Origin: Ecytonucleospora hepatopenaei
Taxonomy: Eukaryota; Microsporidia; Enterocytozoonidae
Length of the DNA: 64,000 nt
Direction: 5' to 3'
Assembly (NCBI GenBank): GCA_026692725.1
Contig: JAPMUG010000005.1
Span: 1 to 64,000 of the forward strand
Each line of letters opens with the position of its first letter. Position 1 is the first letter of the stretch. The position numbers were made by a program, and so were the translations under genes. The notes beneath the pieces were generated by a model. It did not search any database. It had not been told where the DNA came from and saw only the letters and a list, made by a program, of their open reading frames with translations. Of the stretch, positions 30,248 to 39,261 are shown in pieces.

Positions 30248-30625
30248 TTATATTTCACATTTAATTTTTTCAATTATGGCAATTAACACGAAAACAGGTA
30301 TATCTTCAGGTTCAATTTCATAAGAATTTCTATGCAAATCACATGAACCTTTTTTGCTGGCTTGCCGTGTATTTTGGAACCAAACCTGTATAGAGCGTTG
30401 TGGAATGTTTATCAAAAGAGAAAGGTCGTTACGGGTCTGAGTGGATGGGAATTGTGTTATTTTAAACAGTTCTTTTAATACATTAAGCTGCAGCGGTGAT
30501 TTTTTAATTTTTTCAACAACACGTTGCATTGAATGCCTTTCTCCCTTCTTTAGTTTTAGAATACCAACAGCGGCTTCTAATTCTCGATGCCTATTTATGT
30601 TGAAATATGCCATATTTTTTGTCAT
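30248..30625 (-). CDS. Small homeodomain protein
   Basis: A 125-residue protein with a homeodomain at about 34-91: VLKELFKITQFPSTQTRNDL, INIPQRSIQVWFQNTR (WFQNTR at 82-87). Short flanks match its longer paralog at 21697-22458, including an AxxGILKLKKG segment and an IPVFVLIAIIEKI end. Minus-strand CCC directly abuts the ATG. Microsporidia carry about a dozen homeodomain genes, and a linked pair is associated with the sex-related locus. The pair here is about 8 kb apart, so that link is uncertain. Convergent with MSH2. Confidence 0.88.
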   Translation of the reverse strand: MTKNMAYFNINRHRELEAAVGILKLKKGERHSMQRVVEKIKKSPLQLNVLKELFKITQFPSTQTRNDLSLLINIPQRSIQVWFQNTRQASKKGSCDLHRNSYEIEPEDIPVFVLIAIIEKIKCEI

Positions 30626-31352
30626 GGGTAATATTAATTGTTTTTAATTTGTTTATTTTATGTTAATAGTATGAAAAATGTTTTAAAATGTAAACAAAAT
30701 ATTATATTGTTTCGTTTTAGATGAACTTGTTTTTTATTAAGTATCTTTATTATTAAAAATGGGTATTTATGATTATTGTAAAAATATTTTTTAATTATTA
30801 ACTATTTAGAATAAAATAATTCCCTGCAAAATTTTTTAAAAATCTAAAATAATCTTGTTAGGAACATTACAAATAATATAAAAATATTTTGCAAACAAAA
30901 TAAAATACACTAACAAACAAAAGGGTGAAACTAATTACAACATATAAATAAAACCCAAAGGAGGATAAAGCTTAGTAAATAAGATGTACGCCTTTAAATA
31001 CATGATTTTAAGAACATTAAACATCAAAGATAGTTAAACCTTTATTTTAAGAGTTATTAATTAGGTAAATGCTGTAAATATCTTTATGTATAACTTTATT
31101 CACTTATAAAATGAAATAAACATGAAACAGTTTGTATGTTTAAAGATGCTTATTTCATAAAAAGTTGATTTGTTTTGACACCAAACAAACAAAAACATGA
31201 TTTTAAAAAAATATTTACTATATATGGGAAAAAGACCAAAATAAAGTCTTTGCCATGTTTTTATGCTTACTTTATTCCAAAATTTCTGATGAAATTATGA
31301 AGGATATTTGTTTGTTTATGTTTTGTTTATAAATTTTTGTTTGTTTGGATGC
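30626..31352. promoter_or_regulatory. Long upstream region between the homeodomain and forkhead genes
   Basis: About 730 bases without a plausible gene, flanked by divergent regulators. A short open frame, ATG at 31296 ending TAA at 31329-31331, lies just upstream of the forkhead ATG and could act as an upstream ORF. Length is unusual for this compact core and suggests regulated transcription (inference). Confidence 0.4.
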
Positions 31353-32036
31353 ATGTATAAACCTACCGATCAAAATACAACAGGCCCTGGGTTTAAGGGC
31401 TCTTTTGACGGTGAGTACAATGCCAGTTTAGATGAGGATCGATATGGGCAAAAAGATGAAATAAGCGATAATTTTCATGCAAATAGACCTTCCGCATTTT
31501 ATGAAAGTACAGAAATGACCATGAACTCACGCAGACCAAATGTCTCTTACGCAGAATTGATCACAATGGCAATAGAATCCTCTCCAGAGCAAATGCTAAC
31601 ACTCAAAGAAATATACCATTGGATATCCTCAAACTATCCCTATTTTGAAATGAAGAAGGTTGGGTGGCAAAATTCAATAAGGCACAATCTAAGCCTGAAT
31701 CGTTGTTTTTTTAAAGTTCCACGCCAAGAGGGTACCAGAGGAAAAGGGTCATTTTGGAAGATTAATTATGAGTTTCAAAATGTTAAGGTTAATTACAGAA
31801 CCAGAAAATATACATATGTCACCCCTAATCATTCTATACACAGTCTTACGCAGATTCTCAATGATAACAATTTGCTGGGAGACAGCATCGGTGTTAACGA
31901 ATCTTCCCATCACAAAACAACAATTTTTAACGGAAATTTGCGAAATGACGAAGAATATTTTGAATCACATCCACACGCAGAAGGACATGATGCATCAGAA
32001 GACAATAAAATGGATAGAATTTTTAGTTTTAAATAA
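31353..32036 (+). CDS. Forkhead transcription factor
   Basis: A 227-residue protein from the ATG at 31353; the open frame reaches further upstream only through a TTG. The forkhead domain is at about 61-142: RPNVSYAELITMAIESSPEQ, TLKEIYHWISSNYPYF, then recognition-helix motif GWQNSIRHNLSLNRCFFKVPR and KGSFWKI. The flanks are acidic or His-rich. It would bind DNA as a winged helix and control transcription. Microsporidia have very few forkhead genes, so this one may be a major regulator. Confidence 0.9.
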   Translation: MYKPTDQNTTGPGFKGSFDGEYNASLDEDRYGQKDEISDNFHANRPSAFYESTEMTMNSRRPNVSYAELITMAIESSPEQMLTLKEIYHWISSNYPYFEMKKVGWQNSIRHNLSLNRCFFKVPRQEGTRGKGSFWKINYEFQNVKVNYRTRKYTYVTPNHSIHSLTQILNDNNLLGDSIGVNESSHHKTTIFNGNLRNDEEYFESHPHAEGHDASEDNKMDRIFSFK

Positions 32037-32141
32037 ATCACATAAAATTAATGATAAATAAACACAACTGATTAATTTTTCAATGTTTTTGTTTCATTTT
32101 TGTTTCATATTAAATTTTAATTAGTTTTGAATTGTTTCAAC

Positions 32142-32849
32142 ATGTTCTTAAGTTTTATATGCAAAGTGCATGCTTTACAACAAGGAAGTTTTCCTTTTGG
32201 AGGAAACCAAGTATTAGGAGGACAGCAAAATTGCATGCCAGGAGGACTTAATGGTTCAGCATCAGGGTTAGGAATGCACATGACAAAACCCATGCATAAT
32301 AATTGCATGACCACAAATATATCTGGATGTGAAAGTTCATTAGGTCTAAATGCTAATAAGAATTTTAATGCAGGTTTTGCGGGGTTAGGTGGAAATAACA
32401 GCATAGGTGGTATAAATGGTATGGATGGTATGAATGGTATGGATGGTTTTGACAGTATGTTTGGAAATAAAGATGTTTTTATGAGTGCAACGAGCACAAA
32501 CATTTACAGTCTTCCTGATCCACAGGGATTGGTAAAAGCCGTAGAAGATGCAACTGCTGTTTATCTTAGCATAAAAGACCATTTAAGGACTGTCCTAGAA
32601 AAAATAAAATTATATCTTCAGCGATCAGCTGTACTTTTAGCAGAATTGACAGCGGATATAAAGAGCCAGTATTCAGAACTCAGAGACACTGTCAAAAAGC
32701 ATAATAGAGAATCTTCAGACCACATTAGGTCTGTTCTTGCTAAAAAGATAATTAATTTAAGAGCGTCTTTAATGGACAAAATATCTAACTTTGAAAATAT
32801 ACGAAAATGGCAAATGACAGTAACTTGCTCGATAAGCACAACTTTATAA
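32142..32849 (+). CDS. Secreted Gly/Met/Asn-rich protein, spore-wall or polar-tube candidate
   Basis: A 235-residue protein from the ATG at 32142. MFLSFICKVHA is a short signal peptide. The next 100 residues are rich in Gly, Asn and Met (GINGMDGMNGMDGFDSMFG), with three cysteines. The C-terminal half is helical and charged (SIKDHLRTVLEKIKLYLQR, SDHIRSVLAKKIINLRASL). This two-part design, flexible secreted head and helical tail, recalls spore-wall and polar-tube proteins, but no specific family is matched. Confidence 0.7.
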   Translation: MFLSFICKVHALQQGSFPFGGNQVLGGQQNCMPGGLNGSASGLGMHMTKPMHNNCMTTNISGCESSLGLNANKNFNAGFAGLGGNNSIGGINGMDGMNGMDGFDSMFGNKDVFMSATSTNIYSLPDPQGLVKAVEDATAVYLSIKDHLRTVLEKIKLYLQRSAVLLAELTADIKSQYSELRDTVKKHNRESSDHIRSVLAKKIINLRASLMDKISNFENIRKWQMTVTCSISTTL

Positions 32850-32981
32850 AAATAGAAATTAAATAAAAAGAAATTTTAATTAAATTTAAAAAAACAGAGA
32901 CAGAAATGAAAATCACAATATCTTTTTAATAAATTTTAATCATTTTTAAGTTATTATAATTTTGTATGTTAATTTTATAAT

Positions 32982-33527
32982 TTATTTAGAATTTGATTTA
33001 TATACAAATTCTTTAATAGAATCAAGTAAAAAAGAAGTATCTAATGCATTAATTGCTGCATTGTTCTTTTCTTCTTCCTCTTTGTGGTAAACTCCTTTGA
33101 AAAGTTCAGTGTTTTTAGTTTCTTCATAAAAATCCAATATTTTGTTTATTTTCCAGAGTATTTCACATAATTTACTTTCAGATAACATTTCTATAGTTGG
33201 ACAACAATAAATATATCCACAAATTATATAATAAACTTTTAAGATAAGAACATTTGTATTTTCTCTTTCTTTTTTCATAATTACAAAAATATTAGGTGCA
33301 GTTGTTTTTTCAAGCTCATAAAAAACACCTTGCATTCTTTGCATGTGTTCTTCCACATTTATTTTTGTAAATTGTGTCTGCATTTTTATAATTTCGTTTA
33401 TACAGCTTTTATCATAAAAAGGTGAAATGCTAAAATATTCTAGTGCATTTTCATCACTTAGACCCATGGTATTGAGGTAATTTGGTTCGTAGAAAAACAT
33501 GGCTTCTTCTTTTATTTCTTCAGTCAT
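32982..33527 (-). CDS. MED6: Mediator complex subunit MED6
   Basis: A 181-residue protein of the Mediator head module, which links activators to RNA polymerase II. Conserved blocks: EPNYLNTMGLSDENALEYF, SISPFYDKSCINEIIKMQ, FVIMKKERENTNVLILKVYY then IICGYIYCCP, and a helical end (KINKILDFYEETK). These match MED6 (DPNW..NVLEYFAQSPFYD, NEVLKMQ, YYIIAGVIYQAP). It is close to the minimal MED6 domain. The ISU1 gene diverges from it with a 47-base gap. Confidence 0.92.
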   Translation of the reverse strand: MTEEIKEEAMFFYEPNYLNTMGLSDENALEYFSISPFYDKSCINEIIKMQTQFTKINVEEHMQRMQGVFYELEKTTAPNIFVIMKKERENTNVLILKVYYIICGYIYCCPTIEMLSESKLCEILWKINKILDFYEETKNTELFKGVYHKEEEEKNNAAINALDTSFLLDSIKEFVYKSNSK

Positions 33528-33569
33528 GCGGTAAGAAATTTTTAAATTTTAACAATGAAAAGATTTTTA

Positions 33570-33572
33570 CCC
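33570..33572 (+). promoter_or_regulatory. CCC start motif of ISU1
   Basis: TTTTTACCCAGATG lies in the 47-base gap between MED6 and ISU1. It supports the ATG at 33575 over a longer reading that would overlap MED6. Confidence 0.6.
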
Positions 33573-33574
33573 AG

Positions 33575-34012
33575 ATGAGCAGCATACAAAATATTTCAAC
33601 TTCCAATCACATATCAAAAGTGGATAGTAAATATGCTAAACAAGTTATAGATCATTTCACAAATCCAAGAAATGTAGGAAAATTTGACGATTTATCCATG
33701 GTAGGAACTGGAATGGTTGGAGCACCTGCATGTGGCGACGTTTTAAAGCTGCAGCTCAAGGTAAATGACAAAGGAATAGTGGAGGATTCTAAATTTAAGA
33801 CTTTTGGGTGCGGAAGTGCGATAGCCTCGTCTTCTTTGGCAAGTGAGATGGTACGCGGAAAAACTCTTGACGAATGTTTGAAAATTACAAACAAGGACAT
33901 TGCAGGACAATTAGCACTTCCTCCCATTAAGTTACATTGCTCTATGTTAGCAGAAGATGCTATAAAAATGGCTGTTTCTGACATTAAAAATAAGCTTAAA
34001 AGCACTGCATAG
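33575..34012 (+). CDS. ISU1: Mitosomal Fe-S cluster scaffold ISU1/IscU
   Basis: A 145-residue scaffold on which the NFS1 desulfurase builds 2Fe-2S clusters in the mitosome. Ligands are seen at C53 (PACGD, with D55), C79 (FGCGSAIASSS) and C122 (HCS). The LPPIK motif (115-119) is the Hsp70 binding site. The short Ser/Asn-rich start (MSSIQNISTSNHISK) could act as a mitosomal targeting sequence. The start at 33575 is chosen from the CCC motif and family length. Confidence 0.95.
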   Translation: MSSIQNISTSNHISKVDSKYAKQVIDHFTNPRNVGKFDDLSMVGTGMVGAPACGDVLKLQLKVNDKGIVEDSKFKTFGCGSAIASSSLASEMVRGKTLDECLKITNKDIAGQLALPPIKLHCSMLAEDAIKMAVSDIKNKLKSTA

Positions 34013-34037
34013 TTTTACAAAAAATTTACTAACTTTT

Positions 34038-34550
34038 TTATAAATCTTCATCTTCAAGCTTGTTTGCTTTGCTGTGCATTTTTTTGTAGAGCAAGAAACT
34101 TGAACCTGCAACTACGACTGCACCCAAACAACACATTGTTATTATAAAGAATATAGATTTATACCATGGACCTGATACGAGTTCTGCGTAATTAAAGTTA
34201 TTTGAAGAGCTGTCCCATGCAAATGGTTCACTAAACTCGTCTTTGTTTCCCACTTTGAATTTAAAAGAATAAACAGAGCTGTCTTTCTTTACTTTGCTTG
34301 GGCCTACTGGTATTTCAAGTTTGTATTTTGACGCATCTCCTGCAATTTGCAAATGTTTTGCAGATGAAGAAAAAACAGGCTTTGCCTTGTTCATGTCTCC
34401 GCCTGTATGGTTTTTGTAAATGTGATATGAATCAATTGATGTTGCAGGTTCGAGGGTTAATTCACAAAAGTATTTGCTACCTTCATTTTCGAACACCATG
34501 GATTGCTTCAGCTGTATTTTTGCAAGAGCATTGAGAAAGTATAAAAACAT
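34038..34550 (-). CDS. Type I membrane protein, unknown family
   Basis: A 170-residue protein: signal-like start (MFLYFLNALAKIQLKQS), an ectodomain of about 115 residues with paired beta-like stretches and one Cys, a membrane helix at about 132-153, then a short charged cytoplasmic tail (KKMHSKANKLEDEDL). The ectodomain is not low-complexity, unlike the small proteins at 37-40 kb. No family is recognised. Convergent with ISU1 with a 25-base gap. Confidence 0.78.
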   Translation of the reverse strand: MFLYFLNALAKIQLKQSMVFENEGSKYFCELTLEPATSIDSYHIYKNHTGGDMNKAKPVFSSSAKHLQIAGDASKYKLEIPVGPSKVKKDSSVYSFKFKVGNKDEFSEPFAWDSSSNNFNYAELVSGPWYKSIFFIITMCCLGAVVVAGSSFLLYKKMHSKANKLEDEDL

Positions 34551-34872
34551 GGCTTTATTTTGATTTTATTTTTTAATAAATATTTTGAATAAATAAATAA
34601 ACACTCAGTTTTGATTGATTATTTTATTTTATTGAAATTTAATTAATAATAGTATGTTTTCATATTGTCCGATGCGTATATATTTTTTGTTTATTCATTC
34701 AAAATATTGCAAACATTTTGTTGTTTTTTTATAAACAGAAAAAGGATTTAAGTATATTTTACTGCCATAAAACACTATGATCAATACATTTATGATATTA
34801 CAACAATCACATGACTAATTTTATCCCTTATATAAAATTACAAACATTTGGACATAGGTTTTATTTATTAAC
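34551..34872. other. Divergent intergenic region, nothing recognised
   Basis: A 322-base A+T-rich region between the divergent membrane-protein and GRASP genes. It must hold both promoters, but no CCC motif is obvious near either start. Confidence 0.4.
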
Positions 34873-36294
34873 ATGGGAAACACTGTTAGTGAAGTTAAAA
34901 CTTATTTGTATGTTGTTAAGCAAAACAACATAAATCTACCACTTCTCCCTTTTTTGCATGTAATAAAAGATGTTGTTTTGGATGGACATTATGTTGGTTT
35001 AGGAAATATTTCCAGGTACAAAGAAAAAACAATTTTTCTGGAAGTTTTGGATATTTTAACAGATGAAACGTTTTTTTGTCAATTGGACAACAGTTTGGTA
35101 ATTGAAGATGAATCGGGAAGTTTAACTCTTGGAATCAATGTGGCTGAAATTACTTACTTACCTAAACCACCTTTTGTAAAAATTTTGTCAACCAAAAATG
35201 AATTGTTTAAAGAAGGTGATGCTATTTTGGGAATCGAAAACAAAAATAATGATGGGCTTGTGGAATTGCTTGAGGAAAATCAAGAAAATAAAAAAATTGT
35301 GATTTTGAGAGATAAAGAAGTATTTACAGTTGAAAACAAAGGCAGATATTTGGATTGTGAAATTGGAATTGGAATTTTGTACAAGATCGAAGAAAGCCAC
35401 GATTATTATATAAAAGGGTATAATGGTAGGTGCACCAAACAATTTAAAAATATGAATGAGAATGATGTTAAAAATATGAATGAAAATGATATCTCTGGTG
35501 AAAATAATTTTATAAATATGACAGATAGAGAAATCAATAATATGTCTGAAACAGAAGAATATATAAAAACACACTCAGATGGCGAACTGATTAAGAATGG
35601 GTCAGAAAAACATTTAAATAATGAGAGTGAATTTTTATCTGTCCAAAACAAAAATATTTTTACAGAAGATGAAAAATTATATGGAAAGGAAGAAATGCAG
35701 AAAAGAGATTTGTTACAAAAATTAAACCATGCGCACGTCAATCAATTTGATTATGAAAATGACAATAAAAACACAGAAGTAGCAGAAAAACATGAAAATG
35801 ATAAGCTTGAGAAAATGGTGATAAACGAAGATGTGTGTGATGAACTAAACGATTATGTGCTGGACGAAGAAAAGTTTTTAAAAGGTGAAAATCAGCTTGA
35901 AGATGCTGCTGTTCTTGTAAATGACCAATTTGCATGTGCACAGGAATATGAAGATCCGGGTCTTATGAAAAAAGAAGCTTATGACGAAAGAAGAAGTAAT
36001 AAGGACATTTTCTACGTAAAAGAAACTTCGTGCAATGACGATTTTAAAAATTCAAAAGAAAATATTAGTAAATTATTTGAAAATGAAGAAAGTGATGAAG
36101 TTTTTAAAGTCAAGGGAAATTTTAAAGATAAAGAAGAACATAAATCAAAATATAGCACTGGTTCTAAATCATGCATTCACTTTAGTGATTGTGATTGTGA
36201 AAAAAATGACCTGGAAAATAACACTACAAAAGAAAATAAAAGTAAAATGGATTTTCTATCTGAAAGTGATGATGAAAATAAAAAATATTTTTAA
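34873..36294 (+). CDS. GRH1: GRASP-like Golgi reassembly-stacking protein
   Basis: A 473-residue protein. It begins MGNTVSEV, a likely N-myristoylation signal (Gly2, Thr4, Ser6), as in GRASP proteins. Residues 1-180 resemble two PDZ-like GRASP repeats: SGSLTLGINVAEITYLP, FKEGDAILGIENK and especially YLDCEIGIGILYKI, matching LGCGIGYGYLHRIP. The remaining 290 residues are acidic, Asn/Glu/Lys-rich and probably disordered, where other GRASPs have a Ser/Pro tail. It would tether or shape Golgi membranes. The assignment rests on modest motifs. Confidence 0.62.
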   Translation: MGNTVSEVKTYLYVVKQNNINLPLLPFLHVIKDVVLDGHYVGLGNISRYKEKTIFLEVLDILTDETFFCQLDNSLVIEDESGSLTLGINVAEITYLPKPPFVKILSTKNELFKEGDAILGIENKNNDGLVELLEENQENKKIVILRDKEVFTVENKGRYLDCEIGIGILYKIEESHDYYIKGYNGRCTKQFKNMNENDVKNMNENDISGENNFINMTDREINNMSETEEYIKTHSDGELIKNGSEKHLNNESEFLSVQNKNIFTEDEKLYGKEEMQKRDLLQKLNHAHVNQFDYENDNKNTEVAEKHENDKLEKMVINEDVCDELNDYVLDEEKFLKGENQLEDAAVLVNDQFACAQEYEDPGLMKKEAYDERRSNKDIFYVKETSCNDDFKNSKENISKLFENEESDEVFKVKGNFKDKEEHKSKYSTGSKSCIHFSDCDCEKNDLENNTTKENKSKMDFLSESDDENKKYF

Positions 36295-36658
36295 AATTAT
36301 TTTTGCCTTATTTTTAATGTCCCTTACAAATGAATTAATTTGTTATGAAATTTCTACAAATAAACAACACTGGTTTGAATTTAATAAGGAAGTTCTAATA
36401 TTTGTTGTCATAAACGATGTGTTTTTTTACACAATAACAAAAAGAATTGATTTAAGTGAATATTTTTTAAGAAATTTTGAATGGCCATGGGATATTGAGA
36501 GAGGGATTAAAATATTAGTATTTGATGATACAAAAAACAAGCTTATGTCCTTTAGGTACAAAATAAACTACATTGACTTTTGTAGTCAGTTTGTAAATAT
36601 TTTAATAGGTGGTATACTGCTTGCTTTAATTCTTAAAAAAATTAAGCATAAAAATTAA
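36269..36658 (+). CDS. Small secreted/type I membrane protein overlapping GRASP
   Basis: A 129-130-residue protein starting at the ATG at 36269 or 36272, inside the last codons of the GRASP-like gene in another frame. MKIKNIFKIIFALFLMSLTN is a signal peptide. The ectodomain (about 75 residues) is followed by FVNILIGGILLALIL and a Lys-rich end. The overlap of about 25 bases is unusual even here. No family is recognised. It opens the run of small membrane proteins to its right. Confidence 0.72.
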   Translation: MMKIKNIFKIIFALFLMSLTNELICYEISTNKQHWFEFNKEVLIFVVINDVFFYTITKRIDLSEYFLRNFEWPWDIERGIKILVFDDTKNKLMSFRYKINYIDFCSQFVNILIGGILLALILKKIKHKN

Positions 36659-36716
36659 CAAACAAACTTTGATTTTGTTTGTTGTTACGCATAAATTTCA
36701 TTTAAAGCATAAATTA

Positions 36717-36932
36717 ATGCATTTTTATAGTTTTTTATTTGGCACAGTCAATACAACGACAACAACACTTGAGGAGATTACATCAGTTACAAACGGAAGT
36801 GGAGAAAATGTGAAAACTTCATTATCAAACGGAACAACCACAAGATCAAGGTCAAGTACAGATGATGTAGAAAATGGAACACCATCTCTTCTAGGAACAA
36901 AATTATTAGAGATTTTAGGAGCGTTTTTATAA
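36717..36932 (+). CDS. Small secreted Thr/Ser-rich protein, possibly GPI-anchored
   Basis: A 71-residue protein from the ATG at 36717. A short hydrophobic start (MHFYSFLFGTV) is followed by a run of Thr, a Ser/Thr/Asn-rich region with sites for glycosylation, and a hydrophobic C-terminus (LLGTKLLEILGAFL). Signal and tail together fit a GPI-anchored surface protein. The upstream open frame begins with TTG, so this ATG is preferred. Confidence 0.5.
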   Translation: MHFYSFLFGTVNTTTTTLEEITSVTNGSGENVKTSLSNGTTTRSRSSTDDVENGTPSLLGTKLLEILGAFL

Positions 36933-36978
36933 AACAAATTATTTGCCAATTATTTATTTATTACATGTTTTTAGAGAT

Positions 36979-37188
36979 TTAAAAAGCTGAAATTACACCA
37001 ACTAAAATGCTTAAAAGACCTAAAGTTCCACCAACGCTATTTGATGCACTGCTATCCTCTTCATCGTCGTCTTTAGAACTAGTACCAGTTGTGCTTTTGC
37101 TTTTAGATGATGTTGTTGATTTAGAGTTGGTTTTTGGGTTAGATGAAGCTTCAACGCCATTCATATTTGCATAGATATTAAAAAACAT
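36979..37188 (-). CDS. Small secreted Ser/Thr-rich protein, possibly GPI-anchored
   Basis: A 69-residue protein convergent with the gene at 36717 and of the same design: a short start (MFFNIYANMNGVEA), a long Ser/Thr/Lys run, an acidic DDDEED patch, then a small-residue stretch and a hydrophobic end (GGTLGLLSILVGVISAF) like a GPI signal. Minus-strand CCC (plus-strand GGG 37190-37192) is two bases before the ATG, supporting a real gene. Confidence 0.6.
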   Translation of the reverse strand: MFFNIYANMNGVEASSNPKTNSKSTTSSKSKSTTGTSSKDDDEEDSSASNSVGGTLGLLSILVGVISAF

Positions 37189-37490
37189 AGGGTAATTATT
37201 TTATTTGTTTATAAATAAATAAGTGATATATTGTTCTTATATTGATTTATAAAAAATTAAAAATTAGTAAATCGTTTAAATCAATTTAATATTTTATTAA
37301 AATACATGTCTTCATTAAATATCTTCAAATACAAAACAAAAGATCCTAACAATAAACAAATAACACAAACAAACAGATTAAACAATCACAAATGATTTAT
37401 TAAAATTATGTGTGTTAAATAATCTTAAATTAAATTTTTATAAATTTTGTTTTTATTTTTAAACAAAACATGTTTTTGTCACCTTAAAAT
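37189..37490. other. Intergenic, nothing recognised
   Basis: A 302-base A+T-rich region between divergent small surface-protein genes. No repeats or open frames of note. Confidence 0.4.
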
Positions 37491-38009
37491 ATGTTTTTAA
37501 TCAAATTACTAGTAGTTTTAAATTTTTCATGTTTATTAGCAAAAAAATCTAATCAGGAAACACCAAAAACGTCAATAAGCACAAAAAGTACCTCTCCATA
37601 TAAAACAAAAGGTTTTGATCAAAAAAACAAAGAATTAAATAAATCCAGCAATCCAAATAAAAATGTTAAAAAGAAGAAGAAAGAAGAAATATCTGAAATA
37701 TATAATAATAAAAATAATAAAAAAACTAGAAATAATAAAAATGATATAAATATTAGTAAAAATGACAATAAAAGAAATAATAAAAATAATAAAAATAAAA
37801 CCGTTGTTAATGTAAATCAGAACAACAATAGAAATAAAAAAGATTTAACAGAATCAGAACAAAGAGATTTTATAAATAAAGCAAACAATTCTAATAATCA
37901 AGGGGAACGGACTGTTTTGACTGCATTTTTTATTACTTTTGGAGTAGTAGCAGGCTTAATTTTACTTTCCTTTGTTGGATATTTGTTATGCGGTAGAAGA
38001 CCTGAGTAA
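37491..38009 (+). CDS. Small type I membrane protein, Asn/Lys-rich ectodomain
   Basis: A 172-residue protein: signal peptide MFLIKLLVVLNFSCLLA, a 115-residue ectodomain made mainly of Asn and Lys, a membrane helix (TAFFITFGVVAGLILLSFVG, about 143-165) and a short tail (CGRRPE). One of a run of proteins with the same signal/polar ectodomain/C-terminal helix plan. No known domain. Confidence 0.72.
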   Translation: MFLIKLLVVLNFSCLLAKKSNQETPKTSISTKSTSPYKTKGFDQKNKELNKSSNPNKNVKKKKKEEISEIYNNKNNKKTRNNKNDINISKNDNKRNNKNNKNKTVVNVNQNNNRNKKDLTESEQRDFINKANNSNNQGERTVLTAFFITFGVVAGLILLSFVGYLLCGRRPE

Positions 38010-38041
38010 TTTTGTTTATATTTTGTATCTTTTATGCATAT

Positions 38042-38164
38042 ATGAAGCTAAACAAAATAACTGATTTAAAAAACATAACCTACAGCCCTTATCACATCTG
38101 GATGATAGTATTTTTAATATTGCAGTTTATTTTTGTACTGTACATTATTAAAAAAATACACTGA
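38042..38164 (+). CDS. 40-residue membrane micro-ORF
   Basis: An ATG at 38042 opens 40 codons ending TGA at 38162-38164. The product is a polar start (MKLNKITDLKNITYSP), a membrane helix beginning YHIWMIVFLILQFIFVLYII, and KKIH. HIW before the helix is also seen in the protein at 38801 (FHIWSWLFFTIP), so this may be a small relative that has lost its signal and ectodomain, or a relic. Confidence 0.35.
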   Translation: MKLNKITDLKNITYSPYHIWMIVFLILQFIFVLYIIKKIH

Positions 38165-38239
38165 TCCAACAGAAGGCATTCTAGTATTTATGTATAATAT
38201 TTCAAAAACATTTAAAATAACGAAAATAAACAAAAATAT

Positions 38240-38596
38240 ATGCTTTATTTTGTTCTTCTCATAATACAATGTACTTTTTTAGATGTACATGATAAAGCAA
38301 TCTTGGAAAATTCTAAAAGAAGAAGCAATCCTGTTTTAGCACCAAAAATAAAAAGTTTATATGATAACATAGATAAAGAAAGAAAATTGTTTAACAAAAA
38401 AATAAGCAAGGAGGTAAAACATGAAGATACTCCTAAACTAACAAAACCTGAAACTAAAAAAAGAATAAATGCTAAAAACACAAACAAAAATGAAAGTATA
38501 GACACAAACACATTTAAATGGATAGCAACAGGTGTAATAATAGCATTTGTTGCATTTATAATAATTTTTTCAATTATAATAAAATGTACTAAATAA
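38240..38596 (+). CDS. Small type I membrane protein
   Basis: A 118-residue protein: signal peptide MLYFVLLIIQCTFLDV, a basic ectodomain of about 75 residues, and a C-terminal helix (WIATGVIIAFVAFIIIFSII) ending KCTK. Same layout as its neighbours, with little sequence shared outside the helix. Function unknown. Confidence 0.7.
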   Translation: MLYFVLLIIQCTFLDVHDKAILENSKRRSNPVLAPKIKSLYDNIDKERKLFNKKISKEVKHEDTPKLTKPETKKRINAKNTNKNESIDTNTFKWIATGVIIAFVAFIIIFSIIIKCTK

Positions 38597-38800
38597 ATTG
38601 TAAATTCTATAAAATTATTTTAAATTTAAAAAAATATACTGTAATAAATACATATAAATTAAAATAAAATACAATAGTTTATATATTTGCCTGTTAAAAA
38701 GCATGAAATATAAGATATAACAATTATTTTATGATCATTTAACATAAAAATATTTTAATTTTCTAAAAATGGGCTTAAAATATTTATTTTTTAAATTGAA

Positions 38801-39244
38801 ATGTTTATTTTTGCAATTACAGACCAAGAATTAGCCAATAGACGAGAAGAACTCAAAAACAACAATCCAACAGTTGCACAAAAATCAACCGAAAATAGAA
38901 GATTTCATATATGGTCATGGCTATTTTTTACAATTCCTCTAGTTATAGTTTTTGGCATTATCTTTTACAAAACATTTTGTGTTACAAACATTACGGAAAT
39001 TGAAACGGATGCAAGTGAAAATCTAGCTGAACCTGAAGAGACTTTAACAGTTTCAAATTCTTCTAATGAACAATCAATAAATTCTGACATTTCTCATGAT
39101 GAGCAAAACAAAAAAACACTAATAAATGAAAATGATAAAATATTTTCAGGAAGAGCAATTTACAATACATACAACAATACAGCATATAATTTATACAATA
39201 ACAAAACAACAAATAGTGATGAAGAAACAGGTAACAAACAATAA
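38801..39244 (+). CDS. Small single-pass membrane protein
   Basis: A 147-residue protein. The N-terminus (MFIFAIT) is too short for a good signal, so the membrane helix at about 43-65 (FHIWSWLFFTIPLVIVFGII) may act as a signal anchor. A Ser/Thr/Asn/Glu-rich region of about 80 residues follows. The WxW and IP spacing in the helix is like that of the next gene (VWAWAW, VPIV), which suggests paralogy. Confidence 0.65.
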   Translation: MFIFAITDQELANRREELKNNNPTVAQKSTENRRFHIWSWLFFTIPLVIVFGIIFYKTFCVTNITEIETDASENLAEPEETLTVSNSSNEQSINSDISHDEQNKKTLINENDKIFSGRAIYNTYNNTAYNLYNNKTTNSDEETGNKQ

Positions 39245-39261
39245 ATATTGATATATTTCTT

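Noticed and set aside
33482..33574. Longer ISU1 reading that overlaps MED6
   Set aside because: It begins at TTG and overlaps a conserved gene. The ATG at 33575 with its CCC motif fits the family length.
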